Shown here piece by piece: positions 1 to 7,665 of a stretch of DNA of 64,000 nt (positions within the stretch are counted from its first letter, which is position 1; each line of letters opens with the position of its first letter). The stretch covers positions 1,788,905 to 1,852,904 of the forward strand of contig NZ_FQXY01000011.1 of assembly GCF_900130125.1 (NCBI RefSeq), given 5' to 3'. Origin of the DNA: Bacteroides congonensis. Lineage in GTDB: Bacteria; Bacteroidota; Bacteroidia; Bacteroidales; Bacteroidaceae. A program made the translations under genes and the position numbers. Under the pieces are notes generated by a model. The model saw nothing but the letters and a program-made list of their open reading frames with translations. It made no database searches and was not told the origin of the DNA.

Positions 1-1425
1 GAACAGGTGACAGCGTATGATAAAATGGGAAACATCCTTGCCTTGAAACGGTACGGTCAGACTTCTGCTTCCGCATACGGATTGATTGATGATTTATCTT
101 TGTCGTATGATGGCAATCAATTGCAAACAGCAAATGACAATTCTTTGAATTCGGTGTATGTCAATGGTTTCGAATTCAAAGATGGAGCAAATGAGGATAT
201 AGAGTACTTTTACGACAACAATGGAAATTTAATACAAGATTTAAATAAAAAGATTACTGATATTCAATATAATTGTCTAAATTTACCCGATCGGATAGAG
301 TTCGGAGATGGCAACAGTATTTCCTATCTTTATGATGCGAACGGAACGAAGCTCCGGACAACGCACGTGATAGATGGAGTGACTACTACCACCGACTATT
401 GCGGCAATGCGGTCTATGAAAATGGAGTGTTTCACAAGTTGTTGACGGAGTATGGATACGTCACTCTCGCGGACACGGCATACCATTACTTTCTGCAAGA
501 CCATCAAGGGAATAACCGTGTAGTGGTCAATCAAAACGGAACGGTAGAGGAAGTAAACTATTACTATCCGTTCGGCGGTATATTTGCTTCAACGTTTTCC
601 GTACAGCCTTATAAGTATAATGGTAAGGAACTGGATAGAAAAGGTGGATTGGATTGGTATGATTACGGGGCGAGGATGTATGATGCTGCGATAGGGAGAT
701 GGCATGTGACCGATCCGTCGGCTGAAAAGTTTTATTCTCTCAATGCTTACAATTATTGTTTTGACAATCCTGTGAAACATGTAGACCCGGATGGAAAACA
801 GGGTAGACCTGTCAGACCACCGGTAAGAAGAGGTTATAGAAATGCGGGAAGACCTAATCCTTATGCTTTTTATCCAAGAGGAATGAGACCACAGTCTTAT
901 ACGCAAAAGACTTCTGTGTCTTATCGCGGTAAAAGTCCAAAGAAAATGGAAATTATGGAACCGCCTGTTCTTTTGCAGACAGTTAATACTCCTGGGGGAA
1001 ATGAGGTGCAGATGAGTAATAATAATGAGTGGGGAATGAAAATCTCTGGCGGCATAGATCTTGCAAATAGCTATAAGGATTTCAAAGAATTGCTGATTAG
1101 TCTCGTTAGTACTGTACGTTATGGAGAAAATGGCGTCGTTCAAAACAGTACAGAGATAGTAATTGATGACCCTCAATTGGCTATGCAACAGCTTGAGTAT
1201 GAAGCAGAAGCAAGAAATATCGAAAAGGAATTGGGAGAAGTCGATATTACAGGTAAATCAATGATAGAAATTATTGAAATGCTTGCCGAACGTAAACAAG
1301 TCATACAAGATAGACTCGGCTTATCTCCAAAAGAAATTATACAGACTGAATTTTATATTCATCCCGAAAGATTTCAGCCTGGAGTAACAGTAAGACGGGT
1401 TTTGCCGACAATTATTCAACACTAA
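1..1425 (+). CDS. Rhs-repeat polymorphic toxin, C-terminal part (5' end outside window)
   Basis: The frame is open from the first base, so the gene starts upstream. The N-terminal half shows YD/Rhs repeats (YDNNGN, YLYDANG) and then the Rhs core signature: YNGKELDRKGGLDWYDYGARMYD, split here as YNGKELD then LDWYDYGARMYD, followed by GRWHVTDPSAEKF and NAYNYCFDNPVKHVDPDGK. In Rhs proteins the core forms a shell around a variable C-terminal toxin, and DPDGK marks the end of the core. The roughly 200 residues after it (from GRPVRPP) are the variable tip; I do not recognise its toxin fold. A small membrane protein gene follows 7 bp downstream, as expected for an immunity partner. The Rhs assignment is secure; the toxin activity is unknown. 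Confidence 0.88.
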   Translation, partial: EQVTAYDKMGNILALKRYGQTSASAYGLIDDLSLSYDGNQLQTANDNSLNSVYVNGFEFKDGANEDIEYFYDNNGNLIQDLNKKITDIQYNCLNLPDRIEFGDGNSISYLYDANGTKLRTTHVIDGVTTTTDYCGNAVYENGVFHKLLTEYGYVTLADTAYHYFLQDHQGNNRVVVNQNGTVEEVNYYYPFGGIFASTFSVQPYKYNGKELDRKGGLDWYDYGARMYDAAIGRWHVTDPSAEKFYSLNAYNYCFDNPVKHVDPDGKQGRPVRPPVRRGYRNAGRPNPYAFYPRGMRPQSYTQKTSVSYRGKSPKKMEIMEPPVLLQTVNTPGGNEVQMSNNNEWGMKISGGIDLANSYKDFKELLISLVSTVRYGENGVVQNSTEIVIDDPQLAMQQLEYEAEARNIEKELGEVDITGKSMIEIIEMLAERKQVIQDRLGLSPKEIIQTEFYIHPERFQPGVTVRRVLPTIIQH

Positions 1426-1432
1426 TATATTT

Positions 1433-1663
1433 ATGAGGAAAAGAAAGAAAAAATGGACGACTAAGAACACCCATATTGAAAGGAAGAAAAAACAAGAATA
1501 TTATGATAAAGACTTTACCGGATGGGTAGCAAAAATAGGATCATGGATGATACTTATTGCAGCAATTATTTTTATAATTGTTGTCGCATTTAATAATCAT
1601 ATTGTTGGCTATGACCACTTCATCGGCATACCTCGTGAATGGATACATTCTTTATTAAAGTAA
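1433..1663 (+). CDS. small membrane protein, possible Rhs immunity protein
   Basis: A 76-residue protein with a very basic N-terminus (RKRKKKW, then ERKKK) and one strong membrane helix (about residues 34-53, SWMILIAAIIFIIVVAF). It starts 7 bp after the Rhs toxin stop codon and is followed directly by a terminator-like palindrome, so the two genes are probably co-transcribed. Position immediately after an Rhs tip is where immunity genes normally sit; that role is inference from position only. No family recognised. Confidence 0.6.
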   Translation: MRKRKKKWTTKNTHIERKKKQEYYDKDFTGWVAKIGSWMILIAAIIFIIVVAFNNHIVGYDHFIGIPREWIHSLLK

Positions 1664-1672
1664 CACTTAACC

Positions 1673-1713
1673 GCCCTGATATAAGTTGAACTAAAAACAA
1701 CTTATATCAGGGC
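1673..1713 (+). terminator. strong palindrome, likely terminator; one of a related pair
   Basis: Arms of 16 bp (1673-1688 GCCCTGATATAAGTTG and 1698-1713) pair perfectly around a 9-nt loop, just after the small membrane protein gene. There is no clear T-run, so termination is inferred from position. A second palindrome of the same core length (39 bp) and the same outer 11 bp of each arm lies at 3346-3384. Confidence 0.6.
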
Positions 1714-1890
1714 TCACACTTACCCTTTGAAATATACTTCTCAAATTTTGAACAAAAAGTATTATTATCCCATAAATTTATTCTACCTTTACGACACAAA
1801 ACAAATCTTCAGGATAAAAAGCAATTCTACATTGTAATATACCCTCCGGATAAATAGTAAAAAATAATGTTGAATTTAAACTAAAGTACT

Positions 1891-2544
1891 ATGACACACA
1901 AACTTATTGTAGCGGGGGTGGTAATATTTTGTCTTCTCTCATGCAAATCAGAGAATGTATGGGAAGAATTCGAAGACCCGGTATTTATCACTTATCTTCA
2001 TGATAATTACGATATTCCCATCACGGAAAATGGACACATAGACTTGGATAACGATGACACTCTCCGGGCTTTAGGGAAAATAACATTCCTGAATATTAAT
2101 AATATAAATTGCATAAGTCTGAAAGGTATTAATAATTTGGTCAGTCTCACCCAGTTATATTGTGGAGGTAATAGGCTGACATCTCTTGATGTAAGTTATC
2201 TGGATAACTTGTTTGAATTGGATTGCTCGAACAATTACTTGAAATCCATCAATGTAAGTGGATGTAGTGATTTAGAGATTCTTTATTGTAACAACAATCA
2301 AATAAAAAAATTAAAGCTTGAAGGATGTAAGCATATAATGTGGCTAAAATGTGGGAAGAATCAACTTAAAGAATTGGACATAAGAGGACGAAACAGTCTC
2401 AATGCCATATCTTGTGTTCCGCAAACTGATGATAAAAATAATATCCAGAACCTAACTATCATAATGTCTCCTGGAATGAAGCAAATTTGGGAAGAATCCT
2501 GGGCAAAGTGGAATCAAAATGTAAATGCTATTTTTAAAGAATAA
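1891..2544 (+). CDS. leucine-rich repeat lipoprotein
   Basis: 217 residues. The N-terminus is a lipoprotein signal with lipobox LLSC (Cys18), so export and lipid anchoring are expected. From about residue 70 to 170 there are short leucine-rich repeats of the form L..L.C.NN.L..LDVS/NVSGC, a compact solenoid type used for protein binding. Such small LRR lipoproteins are common in Bacteroides, often beside polymorphic toxin genes, but a partner cannot be named from sequence. It stands alone between two related palindromes. A weak TACCTTTA -7-like box lies at 1784-1791. Confidence 0.7.
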   Translation: MTHKLIVAGVVIFCLLSCKSENVWEEFEDPVFITYLHDNYDIPITENGHIDLDNDDTLRALGKITFLNINNINCISLKGINNLVSLTQLYCGGNRLTSLDVSYLDNLFELDCSNNYLKSINVSGCSDLEILYCNNNQIKKLKLEGCKHIMWLKCGKNQLKELDIRGRNSLNAISCVPQTDDKNNIQNLTIIMSPGMKQIWEESWAKWNQNVNAIFKE

Positions 2545-2650
2545 GTACAGATGAAATACGAAGGTTGCCACATCTTGTGCATCAACCTTATGTCAGGGGT
2601 GGAGTCTGAATGTTAAATGTTTGTATTTGTATGAAATAAGCCTTTTTTAG

Positions 2651-2682
2651 TTTGCTTGAATGTAATTTATAAATTACCTTTG
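2651..2682 (+). promoter_or_regulatory. Bacteroides-type promoter of the higBA pair
   Basis: TTTG at 2651-2654, 20 bp, then TACCTTTG at 2675-2682. This fits the primary sigma factor consensus of Bacteroides exactly. The toxin ATG is only 4 bp downstream of the -7 box, so the transcript is probably leaderless or nearly so. Confidence 0.75.
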
Positions 2683-2686
2683 TATT

Positions 2687-3040
2687 ATGAAAGTTAGAGA
2701 AGTAATAACGTATAAAGGGTATTTTGATGAGTTTTTCAAAAAACAACCTCAGAAGGTTCGTGATAAAATTATCAAGATATTGGATATAATCGAACAGATA
2801 GACCGAATACCTTTGACGTACTTGAAATATATTGAGGGCACTAACGGATTATTTGAGGTTCGTGTACAATTAGGCAATAATATATTTCGCATCTTTTGTT
2901 TTTTTGATGGTAATAAGTTGGTGGTTCTGTTAAGTGGCTTTCAGAAAAAGACACAGAAGACACCACCCGAAGAAATAAAAAGAGCCGAACGACTTATGAC
3001 TGATTATTATGAAGAAAAAGGAAAGGAGATAATAAAATGA
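2687..3040 (+). CDS. higB: HigB/RelE-type toxin of a type II toxin-antitoxin pair
   Basis: 117 residues with the RelE/HigB (phage Gp49-like) pattern: a helical start, then LKYIEGTNGLFEVRVQLGNNIFRIFCFFDGNKLVVLLSGFQKKTQKTP. In this family these strands form the mRNA-cleaving, ribosome-dependent RNase, and the Arg/Lys-rich C-terminal part carries the active residues. The gene precedes and overlaps its antitoxin by 4 bp, the toxin-first order typical of HigBA. Family call is strong; target specificity is not visible. Confidence 0.82.
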   Translation: MKVREVITYKGYFDEFFKKQPQKVRDKIIKILDIIEQIDRIPLTYLKYIEGTNGLFEVRVQLGNNIFRIFCFFDGNKLVVLLSGFQKKTQKTPPEEIKRAERLMTDYYEEKGKEIIK

Positions 3041-3327
3041 ATACAAAGACTTTAGACCAGATTAAGAATGAATATTACGGTGAGATTGGAATGCCGGAAC
3101 GGGATAGGCTTGAACGGGAACTTGAGGCTTTGCGTATCGGTTTTAAGATACGAAATGCAAGAGAAAAGTTGAATATGACTCAAGCTGAACTTGCAAGCCG
3201 TGTCGACAAAAAACGTACTTTCATATCGAAAGTGGAAAATGATGGAGAGAATATCACTCTCAAAACATTGTTTGATATTGTGGAACGCGGACTTGGTGGT
3301 AAATTGAATATCGAAGTTCAAATTTAA
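3037..3327 (+). CDS. higA: HigA-type antitoxin, XRE family helix-turn-helix
   Basis: 96 residues. Residues about 38-90 form an XRE/Cro HTH (KIRNAREKLNMTQAELASRV, then KKRTFISKVENDGENITLKTL). The start overlaps the toxin stop in an ATGA junction, so translation is coupled. As in other HigA proteins it should neutralise the toxin and repress the shared promoter at 2651-2682. It is followed by a bidirectional palindrome. Confidence 0.82.
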   Translation: MNTKTLDQIKNEYYGEIGMPERDRLERELEALRIGFKIRNAREKLNMTQAELASRVDKKRTFISKVENDGENITLKTLFDIVERGLGGKLNIEVQI

Positions 3328-3345
3328 GGCTGAATCTATATTTTC

Positions 3346-3384
3346 CCCTGATATAAACTGACTAATAACGAGTTTATATCAGGG
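3346..3384. terminator. bidirectional palindrome between convergent genes
   Basis: Perfect 14-bp arms (3346-3359 CCCTGATATAAACT; 3371-3384) around an 11-nt loop, followed on the + strand by AATTC and eight Ts. It separates higA from the convergent BspA-like gene and would serve both strands. It shares its outer 11 bp per arm with the palindrome at 1673-1713. Confidence 0.75.
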
Positions 3385-3399
3385 TAATTCTTTTTTTTC

Positions 3400-4449
3400 T
3401 TATTTCTTATAAACCAACTTACTCGGCACCCCGTCTCCAAACAAACTATCACCCAGCGTTGTAATCTTATCTCCCGTAGCCAACACATAACGCAGATTAT
3501 CACATCCCATAAATGCACCGAACTCGATAGCCGTCACACTGGCCGGCAGTTCCAATGTACCGCAAAGGCGACCGCAGTTGCTGAACACACGCTGTCCGAT
3601 AGACTTCAGATTATGCGGTAATTTCATATTCAACAGGTACTTCTTCTGTGCAAAAGTGAAATCGGGGATAGCCGTAGCGTTTGTCTTGGAAATATCGACC
3701 GACACCAGATTCGGCATATAATCGCGGATAAGTTTGAAATCAGCATTATCCAGTTTTCCTTCAACGGTCAGGAAATTGATATCACGAGGCTGCAATCCCG
3801 CTTTCAGAATCTCCTCTTCCAGTTTGCCCATAAGTCCTACCTGCAAAGTCGCTTCCACCGGCTCACCTTCGATGAAAGCAAAGTTCTGCCATCTGTCCTT
3901 GTAGCGGTAAGAGTCGCTGCTACCCAGCGGGACGAAGATAGCGGTAACACTGTCCGCCAATGCTTCCGGCAACAGGTTGGGAGCGGTCTTTTTGCGGATC
4001 TGGCAGATTTTCAGATTCTCGCATCCTTTGAAGGCGGCATCTTCGATATTCTTGGTCTTTTCGGAGAGGATAACTTTTTCTAAAGTCTGCTTACCTTTAG
4101 TCACTCCGTCCACTATATTGGAGAAAGCATAGGCAGGGATGAAGTTCGGCATATAAATGTAGAACTTGCCGTTTGGATAAGTTCCCGACTTACCGCTGTA
4201 CATCTTTATTTCGGCATTCGAAATATCCAGCACTTTCAGGTTATCGAACTCGTCACGCAGGTGCCTGAAGTCTTCGGCATTCAGTTTTCCGGTAAGGGTG
4301 AGGTGGGTGACGGCGTTGGCTTCGTCTTCCGTCATCATGGAAATCAATGTTCCGGGTTTGCTTACATAGTACGTTTTACTCACTTGCGCTGCGGCTCCTA
4401 ATGTGTTGGCAGCCAATAAGAAGCTTATCAATAGTAGTTTAAATTTCAT
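3400..4449 (-). CDS. BspA-like leucine-rich repeat exported protein
   Basis: The start at 4449 (MKFKLLLISFLLAANTLGAAA) gives a clean Sec signal peptide; the frame could extend 8 codons upstream but that would spoil it. About 349 residues follow with LRR_5/BspA features: blocks such as LKVLDISNAEIK, AFKGCENLKICQIRKKTAP, and VFSNCGRLCGTLELPASVTAIEFGAFMGCDNLRYV. These domains mediate protein or matrix contacts at the cell surface or periplasm. There is no sorting domain and no partner gene in the same direction, so the role is unknown. Confidence 0.75.
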   Translation of the reverse strand: MKFKLLLISFLLAANTLGAAAQVSKTYYVSKPGTLISMMTEDEANAVTHLTLTGKLNAEDFRHLRDEFDNLKVLDISNAEIKMYSGKSGTYPNGKFYIYMPNFIPAYAFSNIVDGVTKGKQTLEKVILSEKTKNIEDAAFKGCENLKICQIRKKTAPNLLPEALADSVTAIFVPLGSSDSYRYKDRWQNFAFIEGEPVEATLQVGLMGKLEEEILKAGLQPRDINFLTVEGKLDNADFKLIRDYMPNLVSVDISKTNATAIPDFTFAQKKYLLNMKLPHNLKSIGQRVFSNCGRLCGTLELPASVTAIEFGAFMGCDNLRYVLATGDKITTLGDSLFGDGVPSKLVYKK

Positions 4450-4552
4450 AATTTTGCGGATTTGTTCTGACAAATATAGGAAAAAACAGGATTACATGAT
4501 GTTTTTTTATGTTTTATATCTAATTTTGTAGCCGGATTAACAAATTGTAAAG

Positions 4553-5449
4553 ATGGCGGCAGACGATATTGTAGAGAAAAAAGAGCCAAAGAGACTTCCT
4601 GTATGGGCGTGCATCCCACTGTTCATTGTGGTGTTTCTGGTATTCATGGGATTATATGGTACGTTGACTCAAGGTTTCTTGTCATTGGTGCTTGGTGTGG
4701 AAGCCCGCCATCCGGGGATGGTGGGGTATATTCTGCTCGAAACCAGTATGTTGTTGGCTGTCCTTACTGCCGCCGCTATCATGCTCCGCTTTGAACGGCG
4801 TCCGTTTTCCGATTTGGGACTGTCCGTAAAGGGGCACGCAAGCGGGCTGTGGTATGGTTTTCTGATGGCTGTCTTGTTATATTTCCTCGGCTTCGGACTG
4901 TCTTGGGTGATGGGAGAAGTGGAAGTGACCGGCTTTCAGTTCAAGCCGTTGGATTTGCTGGGGTCGTTGTTGTTTTTTCTGTTAGTCGCGTTGTTTGAAG
5001 AGATTCTGATGCGCGGGTATATTCTCGGACGTTTGCTGCACACCCGCCTGAACAAGTTCCTGTCACTGTTCATCTCGGCGGCGTTGTTCGCCTTGCTGCA
5101 TATTTTCAATCCGGAGATAGACATCCTGCCGATGGTAAATCTTGTACTGGCAGGCATGCTGTTGGGAGCTTCCTATTTATATACGCGGAATCTTTGTTTC
5201 CCCATTTCACTGCATCTTTTCTGGAACTGGATACAAGGCCCGATATTGGGCTATCAGGTGAGCGGGAACAATTTCATGTCTACTATGCTGAAACTGCGTA
5301 TGCCCGAAGAGAACGTACTGAATGGCGGAGCCTTCGGTTTTGAAGGCTCGCTCATTTGTACAGTACTAATGATCGTGTTTACGATTCTGATAGTCTGGTG
5401 GGGTGAGAAGAGAGAGGCGATCAGTCTTGCTGTACCCCGATCATGCTAA
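4553..5449 (+). CDS. CPBP family intramembrane metalloprotease (CAAX/Abi)
   Basis: 298 residues, about eight membrane helices. The three glutamyl-protease motifs are present: E149-E150-xxx-R154 (FEEILMRGY), H183 in FALLHIFN, and H221-xxx-N225 (HLFWNW). These coordinate the metal or water in the membrane, so the enzyme should be active. In bacteria the family serves in peptide maturation, bacteriocin self-immunity or unknown processing; no substrate gene is adjacent. A TAATTTTG -7 box lies at 4521-4528. Its 3' end overlaps the convergent tex gene by 29 bp. Confidence 0.85.
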   Translation: MAADDIVEKKEPKRLPVWACIPLFIVVFLVFMGLYGTLTQGFLSLVLGVEARHPGMVGYILLETSMLLAVLTAAAIMLRFERRPFSDLGLSVKGHASGLWYGFLMAVLLYFLGFGLSWVMGEVEVTGFQFKPLDLLGSLLFFLLVALFEEILMRGYILGRLLHTRLNKFLSLFISAALFALLHIFNPEIDILPMVNLVLAGMLLGASYLYTRNLCFPISLHLFWNWIQGPILGYQVSGNNFMSTMLKLRMPEENVLNGGAFGFEGSLICTVLMIVFTILIVWWGEKREAISLAVPRSC

Positions 5450-7553
5450 GCTGAATCCGTTTCCGGTCGGTATCTACGTTCATTACTTTCACCATGACGT
5501 GCTGATGGATGGATACGACTTCTGTCGGGTCGGAGATGAACCGTTCGGCCATTTGGGAGAGATGTACAAGGCCATTCTCCTTGATACCTATATCGACGAA
5601 AGCACCGAAATTGGTGATATTGCCTACGATGCCCGGAAGAATCATTCCTTCGCGGAGATCGGCTATGGTGCGCACGTTCTTGTCAAATTCAAATACTTTG
5701 ATGGCTTTACGCGGGTCACGTCCCGGTTTGTCGAGCTCTTGCAGGATGTCCTGTAAGGTAGGCAGACCAACGGTGGGGGTGATATAGTCGGAGATGGTAA
5801 TCTTCTGACGGATCCCCTTGTCGGTTATCAGTTCATCGACGGTACATTTCAGGTCTTTTGCCATCTGCTCCACGATGTGGTAACTTTCGGGATGCACGGC
5901 CGTATTGTCCAACGGGTTCTTTGCCTCTGGGATACGAAGGAAACCCGCACATTGCTCAAAAGCTTTCGCGCCCATGCGCGGGACTTTCATCAGTTCTTTG
6001 CGTGAACTGAATGCTCCGTTTTCTGCCCGATAGTTGACGATATTCTGGGCCAGTTGCGGGCCTAAACCGGAAATGTACGTCAGCAGATGACTACTTGCCG
6101 TGTTCAGGTTCACTCCGACAAGGTTCACGCAGTTTTCTACAGTCTGGTCGAGTGCCTTCTTCAGCTTCGTCTGGTCTACATCGTGCTGATATTGACCGAC
6201 TCCGATGGATTTGGGATCAATCTTTACCAATTCGGCCAACGGATCCATCAACCGGCGTCCGATAGAAACTGCTCCTCTGACTGTCACGTCATATTCGGGA
6301 AACTCGTCACGGGCGATTTTGGAAGCCGAATAAATGGAAGCTCCCTGCTCGCTGACTACAAACACGGGAATCTGACGGTCGAAGCTCTGACGGCTGATAA
6401 AATCTTCCGTTTCACGACTTGCCGTCCCGTTACCGATGGAGATGGCTTCTATCTGATAGGCTTCAATCATCTTGCGGAGTTTGGATGCCGCTTCACTGGT
6501 TTTGTTGACGGGCGGATGCGGGTAAATATTCTCGTTATGCAATAAATTTCCTTGCGCGTCGAGACAGACAACTTTACATCCGGTACGGAATCCGGGGTCG
6601 ATGGCGAGTACCCGTTTCTGTCCTAAAGGCGCTGCGAGAAGTAGCTGGCGAAGGTTTTCGGCAAAAACACGGATGGCTTCATCGTCCGCTTTCTCTTTCG
6701 ACTGGGCGGCAAATTCCGTTTCGATGGAAGGTTTGAGCAGGCGTTTGTAGGCGTCGATGGTAGCTTCGTTCACTTGGCGGCTGCATTCGTTGTTGCCACG
6801 TACGAACTGGCGTTCCAGACGTTCGAGGCATGCTTCGTCGTCCGGGGTGATGGAGACTTTCAGCAGTCCTTCCGATTCTGCCCGGCGGATGGCGAGCAGA
6901 CGGTGGGAAGTGCAGCGTTTCAAGGGTTCGGAGAAGTCGAAGTAATCACGATATTTGGCGGCTTCTTCCTCTTTGCCTTTCACTACTTTGGCACTGATTT
7001 CCGCCTGGCGGCTGAATTGATTACGTATGGCGTTGCGGGCACGCTCGTCTTCGTTCACTTGTTCGGCGATGATGTCGCGCGCACCTTTCAGGGCATCTTC
7101 CACATCTTTCACTTCACCTTTGACAAAGGCGGCGGCACGGGCGGCGGGATTGTTTTCCCTTTGTAACATCAAGAGGGTGGCGAGCGGTTCCAGTCCTTTC
7201 TGACGGGCTGCTTCGGCACGCGTCTTCCGCTTGGGTTTGTAGGGGAGGTAGATGTCTTCCAGTTCCGTCGGATTCCAGGTATCGTTGATACGTTTTTCCA
7301 ACTCGGCGGTCAGCTTTCCCTGTTCGGTGATGGTGCTGAGAATCGTCTCTTTGCGCTTGGCTATGTCGCACAGCTTATCATGCTGCTCCTTTATCTGCTC
7401 TATCTGAACTTCATCCAGTCCGCCCGTAGCCTCTTTACGGTAGCGGCTGATAAAAGGAATCGTGGCACCTTCACCCAGAAGATGGAGAGTGCTGCTTATT
7501 TGTCTTTCCGGTATCCCTGACAGGCCGGAAATCATCTTGTGAAATAATTCCAT
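5421..7553 (-). CDS. tex: Tex-like RNA-binding transcription accessory protein
   Basis: I take the start at 7553 (MELFHKMISGLSGIPERQ), giving 710 residues; an in-frame ATG 13 codons upstream lacks conservation value. Order of parts: Tex N-terminal helical domain (GATIPFISRYRKEATGGLDEVQ), YqgF/RuvX-like nuclease-fold domain (VLAIDPGFRTGCKVVCLD), helix-hairpin-helix pair (LNTASSHLLTYISGLGPQLA; MKVPRMGAKAFEQCAGFLRI), and a C-terminal S1 RNA-binding domain (GMILPGIVGNITNFGAFVDI). Tex binds nucleic acid and acts on transcription complexes. Length and domain order match the family. Confidence 0.93.
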   Translation of the reverse strand: MELFHKMISGLSGIPERQISSTLHLLGEGATIPFISRYRKEATGGLDEVQIEQIKEQHDKLCDIAKRKETILSTITEQGKLTAELEKRINDTWNPTELEDIYLPYKPKRKTRAEAARQKGLEPLATLLMLQRENNPAARAAAFVKGEVKDVEDALKGARDIIAEQVNEDERARNAIRNQFSRQAEISAKVVKGKEEEAAKYRDYFDFSEPLKRCTSHRLLAIRRAESEGLLKVSITPDDEACLERLERQFVRGNNECSRQVNEATIDAYKRLLKPSIETEFAAQSKEKADDEAIRVFAENLRQLLLAAPLGQKRVLAIDPGFRTGCKVVCLDAQGNLLHNENIYPHPPVNKTSEAASKLRKMIEAYQIEAISIGNGTASRETEDFISRQSFDRQIPVFVVSEQGASIYSASKIARDEFPEYDVTVRGAVSIGRRLMDPLAELVKIDPKSIGVGQYQHDVDQTKLKKALDQTVENCVNLVGVNLNTASSHLLTYISGLGPQLAQNIVNYRAENGAFSSRKELMKVPRMGAKAFEQCAGFLRIPEAKNPLDNTAVHPESYHIVEQMAKDLKCTVDELITDKGIRQKITISDYITPTVGLPTLQDILQELDKPGRDPRKAIKVFEFDKNVRTIADLREGMILPGIVGNITNFGAFVDIGIKENGLVHLSQMAERFISDPTEVVSIHQHVMVKVMNVDTDRKRIQLSMIGVQQD

Positions 7554-7665
7554 ATATAGTCTTTTGAAAATAAATGAGCGACAAAAATACATATAAATCT
7601 CATATAACCCGACAAGTTTTATTATATTTGCAGCTTGAATAAAAGAATTGACACATCAAAACTGC

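Noticed and set aside
5403..7166. Several long plus-strand frames inside tex
   Set aside because: They are shadows of the strongly conserved tex gene on the other strand.
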